Source: an uncultured Alistipes sp.
Lineage (GTDB): Bacteria; Bacteroidota; Bacteroidia; Bacteroidales; Rikenellaceae
Assembly: GCA_949283205.1 (NCBI GenBank)
Contig: CASDSD010000028.1
Span: forward strand, 50,431-114,430
DNA: 64,000 bases
Reading direction: 5' to 3'
The translations under genes were made by a program, and so were the position numbers. This document shows, one piece after another, positions 9,006-18,358 of the stretch (its first letter is position 1; each line of letters begins with the position of its first letter). Below the pieces are notes generated by a model that did no database searches, was not told the origin of the DNA, and saw only the letters and a program-made list of their open reading frames with translations.

Positions 9006-9788
9006 TTATGCGAATGATCCTATGAGGGTTATGGCGCCTATGGCGGCGCAGTATATGGCGAAATATATGAGTTTGCCGCGTTTGACGATCTCGATCATGA
9101 ACTTGCAGGCGGCGCATCCCACCAAGAACGAGGAGAGGAATCCGGCCACGAGGGGCAGGGTCTCGACGCTGCCGCCGAAGTCGCCCTTCATGAGGTCGAG
9201 CAGGGCGTTGCCCAGAATCGGGGGCAGCACCATGAGGAACGAGAACTGCGCCATCTCCTCCTTTCGGTTTCCGAGCAGCAGGCCCGTGGCTATTGTCGTA
9301 CCCGAGCGCGACAGTCCCGGCATGGTGGCCGCAGCCTGTGCCAAGCCGATGATGAAGGCGTCGCGGTACGATATCTCCTGCTTGCTGCGGGGCTTGGCGT
9401 AGTATGCGAAGGTGAGCAGCACGGCCGTGAGCAGCAGCATTGCTCCCACCACTGTAAGCGAGGCGAAGGCGGCCTCGATGTAGTCGATGAATAGGAGGCC
9501 GACGATTCCCACGGGAACCATCGAGATGATGATCTTGACGATATACCGCTGGTCGTCGTTGTAGGGTTTGGAGAACAGCCCCGTGAAGAGGTGCTTGATA
9601 GTCCCCCACAGCACTACGATGGTGCTGAGGACGGTGGCTACGTGGAGCGAGAGGTCGAACGTGACGTTGTTCTCCATCTCTATCCCGAGCAGCTCCTTGG
9701 CTATCTGCAGGTGCCCGCTGCTCGAGACGGGCAGAAACTCGGTGAGGCCCTGGACCGCACCGAGAAGAATGGCGTCGATTATTGACAT
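9006..9788 (-). CDS. uppP: Undecaprenyl-diphosphatase
   Basis: UppP (BacA) dephosphorylates undecaprenyl pyrophosphate at the membrane, recycling the lipid carrier for peptidoglycan and glycan synthesis. With the start at 9788 the protein has 260 residues, the family norm. A longer frame upstream to 9917 adds 43 polar residues that look non-coding. The two signature motifs are present: [12 protein letters not shown] near residue 20 and [14 protein letters not shown] near residue 155. About seven or eight hydrophobic helices follow. It sits in the order ftsX, DUF3098, uppP, truB, a cluster recurrent in Bacteroidota that combines division and wall functions. Confidence 0.96.
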   Translation of the reverse strand: MSIIDAILLGAVQGLTEFLPVSSSGHLQIAKELLGIEMENNVTFDLSLHVATVLSTIVVLWGTIKHLFTGLFSKPYNDDQRYIVKIIISMVPVGIVGLLFIDYIEAAFASLTVVGAMLLLTAVLLTFAYYAKPRSKQEISYRDAFIIGLAQAAATMPGLSRSGTTIATGLLLGNRKEEMAQFSFLMVLPPILGNALLDLMKGDFGGSVETLPLVAGFLSSFLVGCAACKFMIEIVKRGKLIYFAIYCAAIGAITLIGSFA

Positions 9789-9993
9789 GGGTTTTTCTGG
9801 GGTTTGTTCATTGTGCAATGGTGCCCGCCGCCTCTTTTGCTCTCCGCGCATTGCCGGGGCGGAGTGACTGCCGGCGGCCGTGGCGGGTTTCATGGCGCGG
9901 CGCGTGTCGCTGCGCACCGTCGGGCTGCTCCGTTAGTGCTTCTGCCGTGGGCGCGGAGCGACGGGTGAGGCCGTGCGGGACGTGTCGCGGGGG

Positions 9994-10263
9994 TTAAAAA
10001 CGCTTCAGCAGGGCGTATATCTCGAATGCGAAGCCCCCGACGACGAGAATGGGTGCGAGCGTTATTCTGCGCCACGAGAACATGGCGTAGTTGAACTCGT
10101 CGGGCGAGTCGCTTGCGCCGCCGCACATGAGTACCATCCCTATGATTATGACGATGAATCCCGCCAGCAGCAGGATATAGTTTTTCATCGTGACGGGCAT
10201 CCGGTCATCGTTCTTGTCGGTTGCGCCGTCGAATTTGGCGCGCAGTTTTTCTGTCGGCTTCAT
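9994..10263 (-). CDS. DUF3098 small membrane protein
   Basis: An 89-residue protein of the DUF3098 family. The start at 10263 (MKPTEKLRAKFDG) is preferred over an upstream ATG that would add 37 proline- and histidine-rich residues. It contains two hydrophobic segments, about residues 27-45 (YILLLAGFIVIIIGMVLM) and 65-85, separated by a short polar loop with DSPDEFNYAMFSWRR. The family is confined to Bacteroidota and nearly always lies next to ftsX and uppP, as here; a role in the division membrane is a reasonable guess but undocumented. The gap of 205 bases to uppP contains no other gene. Confidence 0.85.
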   Translation of the reverse strand: MKPTEKLRAKFDGATDKNDDRMPVTMKNYILLLAGFIVIIIGMVLMCGGASDSPDEFNYAMFSWRRITLAPILVVGGFAFEIYALLKRF

Positions 10264-10453
10264 TGTGGCTCTTGTCGAATATGGCGTTGTCGTATGTATG
10301 GTTCTGTGCGGTGGGAACGGTGCCGGCATGCGGCGGCTGTGGCCGGGGCGTGGCGCTGGCGGTTCCCGTTGCAATCCGCAAAGGTAATCATTATCGGCGT
10401 AATACGCAAACCCGATGCCGTTTGGGCGGTGCTGCGGGAGCGTGGCGCGCGGA

Positions 10454-11329
10454 TCAGTAGAGGAAGATCTTGTTCGACTTCATGTTGACGAACTTGTTCA
10501 CGGCGAAGGCGGTGAAGAGCAGCGATATGGCTACGCCGCAGAGGATCATGCCGCCCACGGTGGCGCCTATCTGTACGAGCTGCGTCGAGGCGGTGATTTC
10601 GGGCATGGTGCCGCTCAGGGCCGCTATCGAGCCGCCGAAGAGGATGCTTGCCGTCACTCCGGCCCATATCCCCTGCTTGGCGGCGGCGCCGAGGAAGGGG
10701 CGCATGATGTAACCTTTAGTGGCCCCGACGAGCTTGAAGGTGTTGATCAGGTAGCGGCGCGAGAATATCGCCAGGCGTATGGTGTTGTTGAGCAGTATGA
10801 GCGATATGATGAGCAGCGCGCCGCCGAATGCCGTCAGCACGACGGTGATCTTGGTTATCGTGGCGTGCAGGCGCTCTATTGTCGCGGCGGGGTAGGCCAC
10901 ATATACGACCCCTTCGACGGCGGCCATGCGGTCGGCCACGGCGTCGAGCGAGGCGCGGTCGGGGGCCGACACCGACACCTCGAAGCTGTTGCGCAGCGGG
11001 TTGTCCTGGATTATCTGCTCGATCTCGGCCTCGAACATGCGGCGGAACTCCTCGTCGTTGATCTTTTCCTCTTTGTCGGCGTACTGTACGGCCACGACGC
11101 CCTCTATGGCCAGGAGTTGCTGCTCGATTCGTTTTCTGGCGCTCTCGTCGACGTTGTCGTCCAGCTCGGCCGAGAGGGCTATGCCGTAGCGCAGGTCGCG
11201 TGCCGTGCGCAGGGCCGTGGTGAGCATGTACCCGACCGATCCCATGAGGAAGAGCACCAGCGCGATGCTCACGGTCGATACCACATATGAGCGGCGTACC
11301 TTACGCCGCAGTCGTTTGTCGTCTCTCAT
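10454..11329 (-). CDS. ftsX: Cell division protein FtsX
   Basis: FtsX is the membrane subunit of the FtsEX ABC-type complex that controls peptidoglycan hydrolases at the septum. The 291 residues show the FtsX layout: a basic cytoplasmic N-terminus, helix 1 at about 17-37, a 120-residue periplasmic domain, then three helices at roughly 165-190, 210-235 and 255-280, and a conserved FKLVGATKGYIMRPF loop. No ftsE is adjacent, which is normal in Bacteroidota. The gene start overlaps the end of the YfhO-like gene by 29 bases, indicating translational coupling. Confidence 0.95.
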   Translation of the reverse strand: MRDDKRLRRKVRRSYVVSTVSIALVLFLMGSVGYMLTTALRTARDLRYGIALSAELDDNVDESARKRIEQQLLAIEGVVAVQYADKEEKINDEEFRRMFEAEIEQIIQDNPLRNSFEVSVSAPDRASLDAVADRMAAVEGVVYVAYPAATIERLHATITKITVVLTAFGGALLIISLILLNNTIRLAIFSRRYLINTFKLVGATKGYIMRPFLGAAAKQGIWAGVTASILFGGSIAALSGTMPEITASTQLVQIGATVGGMILCGVAISLLFTAFAVNKFVNMKSNKIFLY

Positions 11330-13787
11330 TTCGTATGCAGAGTATTACGGTTATGATGAATGTTGCGAGTACCGCCAGCGAGAATATCAGCGTGACGGCC
11401 TCGACGGCACCCCAGTTCGGGGCGCGGTAGCGCCATTCGATGACGTGTTCGCCTGCGGGGATCTCGAGTGCGCGCAGGATGTAGTCGGCACGCAGGGGGC
11501 GCACCTCCTCCCCGTCGATGTATGCGCGCCACCCCTCGCGGGTGTATATCTCGGAGAAGACGGCCAGCGCGTCCCCCTCCGTGCTGGAGGTGTAGCGCAG
11601 GTAGTTGGGCCGGTACTCGTCGAGGGTGACGGTGCCGTCGGCGAAGTTGTAGTTCGCGGGCAGGAACTCTTCGCTCATGACGGCCTCGCGTTTGGTGTCG
11701 ACCTGCCCCGTCAGCGAGATCTCCTCCTCGGGCGAGGAGGCGCGTACGACGCTTTGCACGGTCCATGCGGCGCCGTTTGCCGTGGGGCGCGTGGCGACGT
11801 CGCCGGCGGTGGCCGAGGGGCCTATCACGTAGCGTACGTTGAGCATGTCGAGCGCCCCTTCATGCCCCTGCGAGAGGTAGCGGTCGATCATGTCCTGGTA
11901 ACGCGAGAGTTTGGCACCGTGGTAGCCTCCCACCGAGCGGTGGAAGTATGACGTGGTGGCGTCGTTGAAGGTCGAGACCGAGGTGTTGAGGACGCGGTAT
12001 GCGGGGTCCTTGTCCTGCATGATGAGTTTGTCGGCCTCGGTTGGCGTTATGCGCGCCTCGCGTGCCGGCATGAAGTTCTTCCACGAGAGGTATCTGGTGT
12101 CTATCGTGAGCAGGTCGGCCGTCACGATCACAGCCAGGACGATGCACAGCACCTTGCCGTTCCGTATGATCGTGCCGCGTATGTAGAGCATCAGCGCGGC
12201 GGCTGCGGCGGCGATGAAGAGGAGCGAGCGCCATGCGTCGGCGCGCATCACCGCGGCGCGTTCGTCGGCCATTGCCGAGGCGACGCTCCATCCCATCTGC
12301 TCGTGCGCGCCCTGACGGACATACTCTTCTCCGCCCTGTTCGAGGAGCATCTGTCGGAACTGCTCCGTGAGAGAGGCTCCGTCATGCTGCATCCCGAAGT
12401 CGAAGAGCGAGCGGCCGCCCGCGATGAGTATGAGCAGCAGCGCGCCGCATATCGCGGCGGAGCGTACGACGGCGCGGGAGAGCCTCTTGCGGTCGATGTC
12501 GCCGCTGCGGTTCATGATGATGCCGATGCCGAGGGCCGCGAGCAGCGGCAGGGTCCACTGCGCCACCACGAGGGCCATCGAGACGGTACGGAACTTGTTG
12601 TATCCGGGCAGGCAGCGCATGAGCAGTTCGGTGAACCACATCATGTTGCTGCCCCATGCCATGAAGAGCGTGAGGAGCGTGACGGCGACGATCCACCACC
12701 TTTGGCGGTTCGGCAGCAGGAAGAGCGCCGTGAGGGCGAGGAATATGACTGCGGCGCCGAGGTATGTGGGGCCTGCCGTGTATGGCTGGTCGCCCCAGTA
12801 GCGGGGCATGTATTGCGCGGCCTGCTCCATGCCGTAGGGGCGCAGGGAGTCGGCCACGGGGCCGTCGGCGGCGAAGGTGTCGCTCGAGGCGCCGCCCATG
12901 AGGTCGGGCACGAGGGTGTTGAGCGTTTCGGCCTTGCCGTAGCTCCACGCCGTGGCATACTGCAGGTCGAGGCCCTCGTCTCCGTGCGCCCCCTCGGCCA
13001 CGAGTTCCGATCCGCCGCGCGTGGTCTCCTTCGTGTGCTGCCACGTGTACCACAGCGGGGCGAAGTTCGATCCCACGGCGGCGATTCCCGCCGCGATCAG
13101 CAGCGCCGTTCGCCGTGCGAAGTCGCGGCCGCGCTTCGAGCGCAGGGCGACGATGCCCTCGCTTATCCAGAGGGCGGCCATGGCCAGGGCGAAGTAGTAT
13201 GTTATCTGGGGGTGGTTGGCCCCGATCTCGAGCGAGGTGAAGAGCGCCGTGAGGGCGGCTCCGGCCCATGCGTTCCGGCGCAGCGTGCAGTATGTGCCTG
13301 CGAGCATGAGGGGCGCGTATACGAGTGCCCACATCTTGGTGATGTGCCCGGCGCCGATGATGAGCATGAAGTACGTGGAGAATCCGTATGCGAGGGCGGC
13401 GACGAGTCCCACCCAGGGCGAGAGCCCGAAGAGGAGCATGGCCACCCACATTGCCGTCATCGAGAAGAAGAGGAACGAAGCGGGCGTGTCGACCACCTTT
13501 ACGATCTTGCCTATCGTGCCCTTTACGGCCTGTGCGGGGTATTTTACGTTTATGAGGAATGCGGGCATTCCGCCGAACATGCGGCCGGTCCATTGGGCGT
13601 CCTCGCCTGTAGCCTGGCGGTTGTCGAGGATGTCCTTGGACATTCCCTCGTATTGCTGGACGTCGTGCTGCAGGAGCGTCTGGCCGCTGAACTGCGGAGC
13701 GAAGTATACGGCCGCGATTATGAAGAAGAGTACGATGGCGGCGGCGTAGCCTGCGTATCTGCGGTATGACGTGGTGTCGATATTCAT
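11301..13787 (-). CDS. YfhO-family multi-pass membrane protein
   Basis: An 828-residue integral membrane protein of the YfhO family. It opens with one helix (about 13-31) and a periplasmic loop holding QHDVQQYEGMSKDI, typical of the family, then about 12 more helices up to residue 550. A large soluble C-terminal domain ends in a final helix near 795-818 with a basic tail. YfhO proteins resemble GT-C glycosyltransferases, and in Gram-positives they help glycosylate lipoteichoic acid; the Bacteroidota members are uncharacterised. It is the first gene of the run YfhO-ftsX-DUF3098-uppP-truB-queA. A -7 box TAACTTTG lies at 13813-13820 on the minus strand. Confidence 0.85.
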   Translation of the reverse strand: MNIDTTSYRRYAGYAAAIVLFFIIAAVYFAPQFSGQTLLQHDVQQYEGMSKDILDNRQATGEDAQWTGRMFGGMPAFLINVKYPAQAVKGTIGKIVKVVDTPASFLFFSMTAMWVAMLLFGLSPWVGLVAALAYGFSTYFMLIIGAGHITKMWALVYAPLMLAGTYCTLRRNAWAGAALTALFTSLEIGANHPQITYYFALAMAALWISEGIVALRSKRGRDFARRTALLIAAGIAAVGSNFAPLWYTWQHTKETTRGGSELVAEGAHGDEGLDLQYATAWSYGKAETLNTLVPDLMGGASSDTFAADGPVADSLRPYGMEQAAQYMPRYWGDQPYTAGPTYLGAAVIFLALTALFLLPNRQRWWIVAVTLLTLFMAWGSNMMWFTELLMRCLPGYNKFRTVSMALVVAQWTLPLLAALGIGIIMNRSGDIDRKRLSRAVVRSAAICGALLLILIAGGRSLFDFGMQHDGASLTEQFRQMLLEQGGEEYVRQGAHEQMGWSVASAMADERAAVMRADAWRSLLFIAAAAAALMLYIRGTIIRNGKVLCIVLAVIVTADLLTIDTRYLSWKNFMPAREARITPTEADKLIMQDKDPAYRVLNTSVSTFNDATTSYFHRSVGGYHGAKLSRYQDMIDRYLSQGHEGALDMLNVRYVIGPSATAGDVATRPTANGAAWTVQSVVRASSPEEEISLTGQVDTKREAVMSEEFLPANYNFADGTVTLDEYRPNYLRYTSSTEGDALAVFSEIYTREGWRAYIDGEEVRPLRADYILRALEIPAGEHVIEWRYRAPNWGAVEAVTLIFSLAVLATFIITVILCIRNERRQTTAA

Positions 13788-13812
13788 ATGCGGTGTCGGA
13801 TATTTATCGGGC

Positions 13813-13820
13813 CAAAGTTA
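13813..13820 (-). promoter_or_regulatory. -7 box for the YfhO-ftsX-uppP run
   Basis: The minus strand reads TAACTTTG, a TANNTTTG match, 26 bases before the YfhO start. No convincing -33 TTTG at 20 bases. Confidence 0.45.
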
Positions 13821-13862
13821 CGAAAAACATTCCTTTTGCGGTGTCTGATTGCGAAATTTTAC

Positions 13863-13870
13863 TATATTTG
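13863..13870 (+). promoter_or_regulatory. -7 box for the polyprenyl synthase gene
   Basis: TATATTTG matches TANNTTTG 32 bases before the chosen ATG at 13903. It also shows that the upstream ATG at 13849 cannot be the main start, because it precedes the expected transcription start. Confidence 0.55.
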
Positions 13871-13902
13871 CAAAACCAACAATATGTGCTAAAAAGCCTG
13901 CT

Positions 13903-14913
13903 ATGATAAATCTTGATGCAATTCGCGCTCCGATAGCCTCGGATCTGGAGGCGTTTGAAGAGTTCGTAAAGAGCCGCTTCAGTTCGGAGGGCAAATTGAT
14001 GTCCGAGATGCTGACGCATACCCTTTCGTCACGGGGCAAGGGGTTGCGCCCCATAATCGTCATGCTCACGTCGGCGCTCACGTCGGCGGCGAACAACCGT
14101 ACATGGGTGGCGGGCGAGCGCAATTGTTCTATGCGGACCTATCTGGCGGCGATGATGGTGGAGATGCTTCACACGGCGTCGCTTGTGCATGACGACGTGA
14201 TCGACCAGTCCGATACCCGCCGCGGGCGCCCCTCGGCCAATGCCATGTGGCAGTCGCGCAACGCCGTGGTGCTGGGCGACTACATTCTGGCGCGGACGAT
14301 GGCCTCGGGCATGGAGAGTGCGCAGTACGATCTGGTGTCGCACATCATAGGGTCGGTGGCGACGCTGTGCGAGGGCGAGGTGCTGCAGAGCCAGCACTCG
14401 CGCGACATGGATACCACGCGTCAGGACTACCTCGAGATAATATACAAGAAGACGGCGAGCCTCATCAGCGTGAGCGCCTCGGCCGGCGCCGTGTCGGTCA
14501 TAGCGCCGCGGGGCGACGTGGAGCAGATGCGCCGTTTCGGCGAGGCGTTGGGTATGGCGTTCCAGATCCAGGACGACATTCTCGACTACAGCCGTTCGGC
14601 ACACACGGGCAAACCCGCCAACAACGACCTGCGCGAGCGCAAGATCACGCTGCCGCTGATCGAGGTGCTGGAGCGGTGTACGCCTGCGGAGCGTCTGCAG
14701 CTGCTCGACCGCCTGTCGCAATGCGCCACGGATCCTGCGGCCGTGGATTATATCCAGGGCGTTGTCGAGAATTCGGGGGGCATGGTCATGGCGGCGCGCA
14801 CGATGCAGACGTATGTCGACCGCGCGATTGAGATAGTGTCGCATTACGACGACTCGCCCTACCGTACGGCGCTGGTCAATCTGTGCGCCTATGTCGCCGA
14901 GCGGGACCGCTGA
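13903..14913 (+). CDS. Polyprenyl (octaprenyl-type) diphosphate synthase
   Basis: A trans-isoprenyl diphosphate synthase that adds isopentenyl diphosphate to an allylic primer, probably making the quinone side chain. With the start at 13903 it has 336 residues. Both aspartate-rich motifs are clear: LVHDDVIDQSDTRRG (first, near residue 93) and FQIQDDILDYS (second, near 222). The GKGLRP motif near residue 44 binds pyrophosphate. Length and motifs fit IspB-like enzymes better than farnesyl synthases. It is divergent from the YfhO operon and starts a plus-strand block; the next gene, an MFS transporter, begins 59 bases later and is unlikely to be functionally linked. Confidence 0.92.
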   Translation: MINLDAIRAPIASDLEAFEEFVKSRFSSEGKLMSEMLTHTLSSRGKGLRPIIVMLTSALTSAANNRTWVAGERNCSMRTYLAAMMVEMLHTASLVHDDVIDQSDTRRGRPSANAMWQSRNAVVLGDYILARTMASGMESAQYDLVSHIIGSVATLCEGEVLQSQHSRDMDTTRQDYLEIIYKKTASLISVSASAGAVSVIAPRGDVEQMRRFGEALGMAFQIQDDILDYSRSAHTGKPANNDLRERKITLPLIEVLERCTPAERLQLLDRLSQCATDPAAVDYIQGVVENSGGMVMAARTMQTYVDRAIEIVSHYDDSPYRTALVNLCAYVAERDR

Positions 14914-14972
14914 CGGGACGTGAAACGAACGTAGATGAAAACCAATATTTATTAACCAATCTAAAATCAAAA

Positions 14973-16247
14973 ATGGAAGCAAAACAGCAAAAAAGTAATG
15001 TTTTGGCCATTGCGGTGATGTTCCTTCTGTTCTTCATGATCGCATTCGTGACCAATTTCGCGGGATCGATGGGTGTTATCGTGAAGAATCAGTTCGGCGC
15101 GTCGAACGCCATGGCACAGTTGGGAACTCTGGCCAATTTCATCGCATACGCGTGCATGGGTATTCCCGCAGGTATCATCCTCAAGCGCAGGGGATACAAG
15201 TTCACGTCGCTGGCTGCCGCCACGGTAGGTTTCATCGGTGTGGGCATCCAGTTCCTCTCGGGCTATGTCGAGTCGTTCGGCGTATATGTCCTGGGAGCGT
15301 TCGTGGCCGGATTCTCCATGTGTATGCTGAATATCGTGGTGAACCCCATGCTCAACACACTGGGCGGCGGCGGCAACCGCGGTAACCAGCTCATCCAGTT
15401 CGGCGGCTCGTGCAACTCTATCGGCGGCACCCTGGCCCCCATCCTGCTGGGTTATCTTATCGGCGGCTCTATGGAGACGGCCAGCGTGGGCGATGCGGCT
15501 CCCGCCATGATCGCTGCCATGGCCATCTTCGCTCTGGCGTTCATCATCATCTTCTTCTCGAACATACCCGAGCCCCACATGGAGACTCCCGAGGAGAAGG
15601 CTGCCCGCAAGAGCGGCAAGGCTGTCAAGGATCCTCACGGCCCCATGTCGTTCCGTCACTTCGTTCTGGGTGCCATCGCCATCTTCTTCTACGTGGGTGT
15701 CGAGGTGGGTATTCCCAATACGGCCAACCTTTACATGTCGAGCCTGTCGGGCGTAGGTCCCGCCATAGCCGGTACGCTCGTCGGATTCTATTGGTTCCTG
15801 ATGATGTGCGGACGTCTTATCGGCGGCATCGTGGGCGGCAAGGTATCGAGCAAGGTGATGCTGACGACGGTATGTACCGTGGCATTGATCTTCGTGCTGA
15901 GCATCATGTTCATCCCCGAGAGCGTTACCGTTACCGTTCCCATCGCCAATGCCCAGGTGCCCCTGAGCATGGTGTTCATGTTCCTGTGCGGTCTCTGTAC
16001 TTCGGTCATGTGGGGTGCCATTTTCAACCTCGCGGCCGAGGGCCTCGGCAAGTACACTCCCGCCGCTTCGGGTATCTTCATGGCTCTGGTTTGCGGTGGC
16101 GGCGTGCTGCCCTTCCTTCAGGGTCTCGCAGCCGATGCCGTAGGTTTCATCCAGAGCTACTGGGTTATCGTTATCGGTATCGTCTACATGCTCTTCTACG
16201 CTCTGGTGGGCTCGAAGAACGTCAACAAGGACATCCCCGTGGATTAA
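14973..16247 (+). CDS. Sugar MFS transporter (FucP/GluP-like)
   Basis: A 424-residue major facilitator with 12 predicted helices, resembling the fucose/glucose-galactose H+ symporter branch (FucP, GluP). Features seen are an N-terminal VTNFAGSMGVIVKNQF stretch, a GIPAGIILKRRGYK loop between helices 2 and 3, and a hydrophilic central loop with PEEKAARKSGKAVKDPHGP. The start at 14973 (MEAKQQKSN) follows the A-rich stretch CTAAAATCAAAA. The gene ends with a strong terminator. Substrate is most likely a monosaccharide, perhaps fucose or hexose; the exact sugar is not readable. Confidence 0.87.
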   Translation: MEAKQQKSNVLAIAVMFLLFFMIAFVTNFAGSMGVIVKNQFGASNAMAQLGTLANFIAYACMGIPAGIILKRRGYKFTSLAAATVGFIGVGIQFLSGYVESFGVYVLGAFVAGFSMCMLNIVVNPMLNTLGGGGNRGNQLIQFGGSCNSIGGTLAPILLGYLIGGSMETASVGDAAPAMIAAMAIFALAFIIIFFSNIPEPHMETPEEKAARKSGKAVKDPHGPMSFRHFVLGAIAIFFYVGVEVGIPNTANLYMSSLSGVGPAIAGTLVGFYWFLMMCGRLIGGIVGGKVSSKVMLTTVCTVALIFVLSIMFIPESVTVTVPIANAQVPLSMVFMFLCGLCTSVMWGAIFNLAAEGLGKYTPAASGIFMALVCGGGVLPFLQGLAADAVGFIQSYWVIVIGIVYMLFYALVGSKNVNKDIPVD

Positions 16248-16271
16248 TCTCCGCGTTGCGGAACATATATG

Positions 16272-16302
16272 CGGCCTTCCCGATTGCGGGAGGGCCGTTT
16301 TT
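16272..16302 (+). terminator. Terminator of the sugar transporter gene
   Basis: An 11-bp stem (CGGCCTTCCCG 16272-16282 with CGGGAGGGCCG 16287-16297, one G-U pair) followed by TTTTT. Confidence 0.85.
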
Positions 16303-16501
16303 ATGTCTGCCGGCACCCGTGTGCTCGGGAGGGCGTACGGGGCGTCCGGGCGACGGATGCCGGAGTGGGGGCGTGTTATGCGTCGTTTTGTCCCTTGTCG
16401 CGGCATGCCAGCATCCGCGGCGGTAGATAGTATTCATAATATTTATATCGCCTGCTGCGGTACGGGGATTTTCGCTGCGGAGTCCGAACCCGGGAATTTC
16501 A

Positions 16502-16533
16502 TTTGGCTTTGCCGCAAGCTTTTCGTATCTTTG
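16502..16533 (+). promoter_or_regulatory. Consensus Bacteroidota promoter of the sulfatase gene
   Basis: TTTG at 16502-16505, exactly 20 bases, then TATCTTTG at 16526-16533: a full match to the primary-sigma consensus TTTG-N19-21-TANNTTTG. Transcription should start near 16540, which excludes the two upstream ATGs of the sulfatase frame as starts. Confidence 0.8.
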
Positions 16534-16583
16534 TAAACATGCGGGTTCCTTTGCCGCCTGAATTGATAAAACATAATGACGCT

Positions 16584-18131
16584 ATGCAAGGAAACATGTT
16601 CCCCCGAAGATTCGGATATGCGGCGCTGGGCTTTTCGGCCATGGCCGCCGCGGGTTGCGGCGGTACGACGCCACGCCCCAATGTGATCATCATCTACGGC
16701 GACGACGTCGGCTACGGCGATCTGAGCTGCAACGGCGATTTCTCGAGTGTCGCGACACCCAACGTCGAGCGGCTGGCGGCGGAGGGCGTGCGTTTCACGG
16801 CGGCGCATACCACCTCGTCGACGAGTACGCCGGCGCGGTTCGGGCTGCTTACGGGAATCTATCCGTGGCGTGTGCCGGGGACGGGCATCGCCCCGGGGGA
16901 CGCGGCGATGATAATCAAGCCAGACTGCTATACGCTTGCCGACATGATGCATGAGGCGGGGTATTCGACGGCAGCCGTGGGCAAGTGGCATCTGGGGTTG
17001 GGCGACAGGCGCGGCGAACAGGACTGGAACGGCCGCATCACGCCCGGCCTGGAGGATATAGGGTTCGACTATTCGTTCATCATGGCGGCGACGGCGGACC
17101 GTGTGCCGTGCGTCTACATCGAGGACGGGCGTGTTGTGGATCTCGATCCGGAGGATCCCATCGAGGTGAGCTACTCGCACCCCTTCGAGGGTGAGCCTAC
17201 GGGGCGCGACAACCCGGAGCTGCTTACGAAGCAGCGTCCCTCGCACGGCCACGACATGACGATCGTAAACGGCATCTCGCGTATCGGGTGGATGCGAGGC
17301 GGGCGCAGCGCCCTGTGGGTCGATGAGGAGATATGCGACAGGATAACCGAGAAGGCGGTGGAGTTCATCCGCCGCAGTGCCGAGGCCGAGACCCCGTTCT
17401 TCCTCTATTTCGGCACCAACGACATACACGTGCCGCGCGTGCCGAACGAGCGTTTTGCGGGGCGCAGCGGCATGGGGCCGCGCGGCGATGCCATTCTGTC
17501 GTTCGACTGGCAGGTGGGTGAGATAATGCGGGCGCTCGACTCGCTCGGCATAGCGGACAATACGCTTGTTATCCTGAGCAGCGACAACGGTCCCGTGGTG
17601 GACGACGGATATGAAGACGGAGCGGTAGAGCTTCTGGGCGACCATCGCCCGTGGGGCGACATGCGCGGCGGCAAGTACAGCTCCTTCGAGGCGGGTACGC
17701 GCACGCCTTTCGTGGTGCGGTGGCCTGCGGGCGGTGTCCGTGCGGGCCGCGTGTCGGACGCCCTGATGAGCCATATCGATATCTTTGCGTCGCTGGCCGA
17801 GCTGGTCGGGGTGGAGATCCCGGCAGGTGCGGCACGTGACAGCCGTCCCGCATTGCGGCGGCTTCTGGGGCGCGATGGCGACGACCGCGAATGGGTCGTG
17901 GAACAGAATACGGTCGGCGCCGTGGGACTCGTGCGCGACGGCTGGAAATACATCGAGCCCAATCGGGGTGCGCGATACGATCGCAATGTGGATATAGAGC
18001 TCGGCAACGATACAGTCCCGCAACTGTATGATCTGCGCCGCGATGTCGGCGAGCGGCACAATCTTGCCGCGGAGTATCCCGACCTGGTTCGGGAGATGCA
18101 GGCGTGCCTCGATTCCGTGCGGGCGGAGTAG
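16584..18131 (+). CDS. Sulfatase (arylsulfatase family, Ser-type), lipoprotein
   Basis: A sulfatase that would hydrolyse sulfate esters, probably from host or dietary glycans. The start at 16584 gives 515 residues and is set by the promoter just upstream. The signal peptide ends with AAAGCGG, so a lipoprotein anchored at Cys24 or 25 is likely. Metal-binding Asp40-Asp41 lie in IIYGDDVGYGDLS. The active-site motif is S-T-P-A-R (Ser81), so the formylglycine would come from serine and needs an anaerobic radical SAM maturase (anSME); none lies in this window. KWHLG and SSDNGPVVD are further family motifs. No SusC/D pair is adjacent, so it is not in a standard PUL. Confidence 0.93.
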   Translation: MQGNMFPRRFGYAALGFSAMAAAGCGGTTPRPNVIIIYGDDVGYGDLSCNGDFSSVATPNVERLAAEGVRFTAAHTTSSTSTPARFGLLTGIYPWRVPGTGIAPGDAAMIIKPDCYTLADMMHEAGYSTAAVGKWHLGLGDRRGEQDWNGRITPGLEDIGFDYSFIMAATADRVPCVYIEDGRVVDLDPEDPIEVSYSHPFEGEPTGRDNPELLTKQRPSHGHDMTIVNGISRIGWMRGGRSALWVDEEICDRITEKAVEFIRRSAEAETPFFLYFGTNDIHVPRVPNERFAGRSGMGPRGDAILSFDWQVGEIMRALDSLGIADNTLVILSSDNGPVVDDGYEDGAVELLGDHRPWGDMRGGKYSSFEAGTRTPFVVRWPAGGVRAGRVSDALMSHIDIFASLAELVGVEIPAGAARDSRPALRRLLGRDGDDREWVVEQNTVGAVGLVRDGWKYIEPNRGARYDRNVDIELGNDTVPQLYDLRRDVGERHNLAAEYPDLVREMQACLDSVRAE

Positions 18132-18289
18132 CCTGCGGGGTGCCGGGTGGCGTGGCTGCCGTGGGGCTGCAGCGCCGGTTCGGGATGCCGGATGGCCTCC
18201 TGTGACGACGCAATGGCGGGACCGTGGTCGCGGAGTCGCCGTTTATGGTGCGGGCGTAGCCTTTCCGCCGTTTTTTCGGTGAAAATGAT

Positions 18290-18297
18290 TACCTTTG
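18290..18297 (+). promoter_or_regulatory. -7 box for the SDR gene
   Basis: TACCTTTG matches TANNTTTG 61 bases before the SDR start. The -33 region is T-rich but lacks a TTTG at 20 bases. Confidence 0.45.
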
Positions 18298-18358
18298 TCG
18301 TTGTGTGAAACAAGGGCCGTGCGGGTGTGTGTCCGCGGCGGCCGCAAACAACTCTGTT

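Noticed and set aside
12303-13769. 488-codon frame opposite the YfhO-like gene
   Set aside because: Shadow frame; composition is Arg/Gly/Glu/Val-rich with no fold, and the opposite frame has clear helices.
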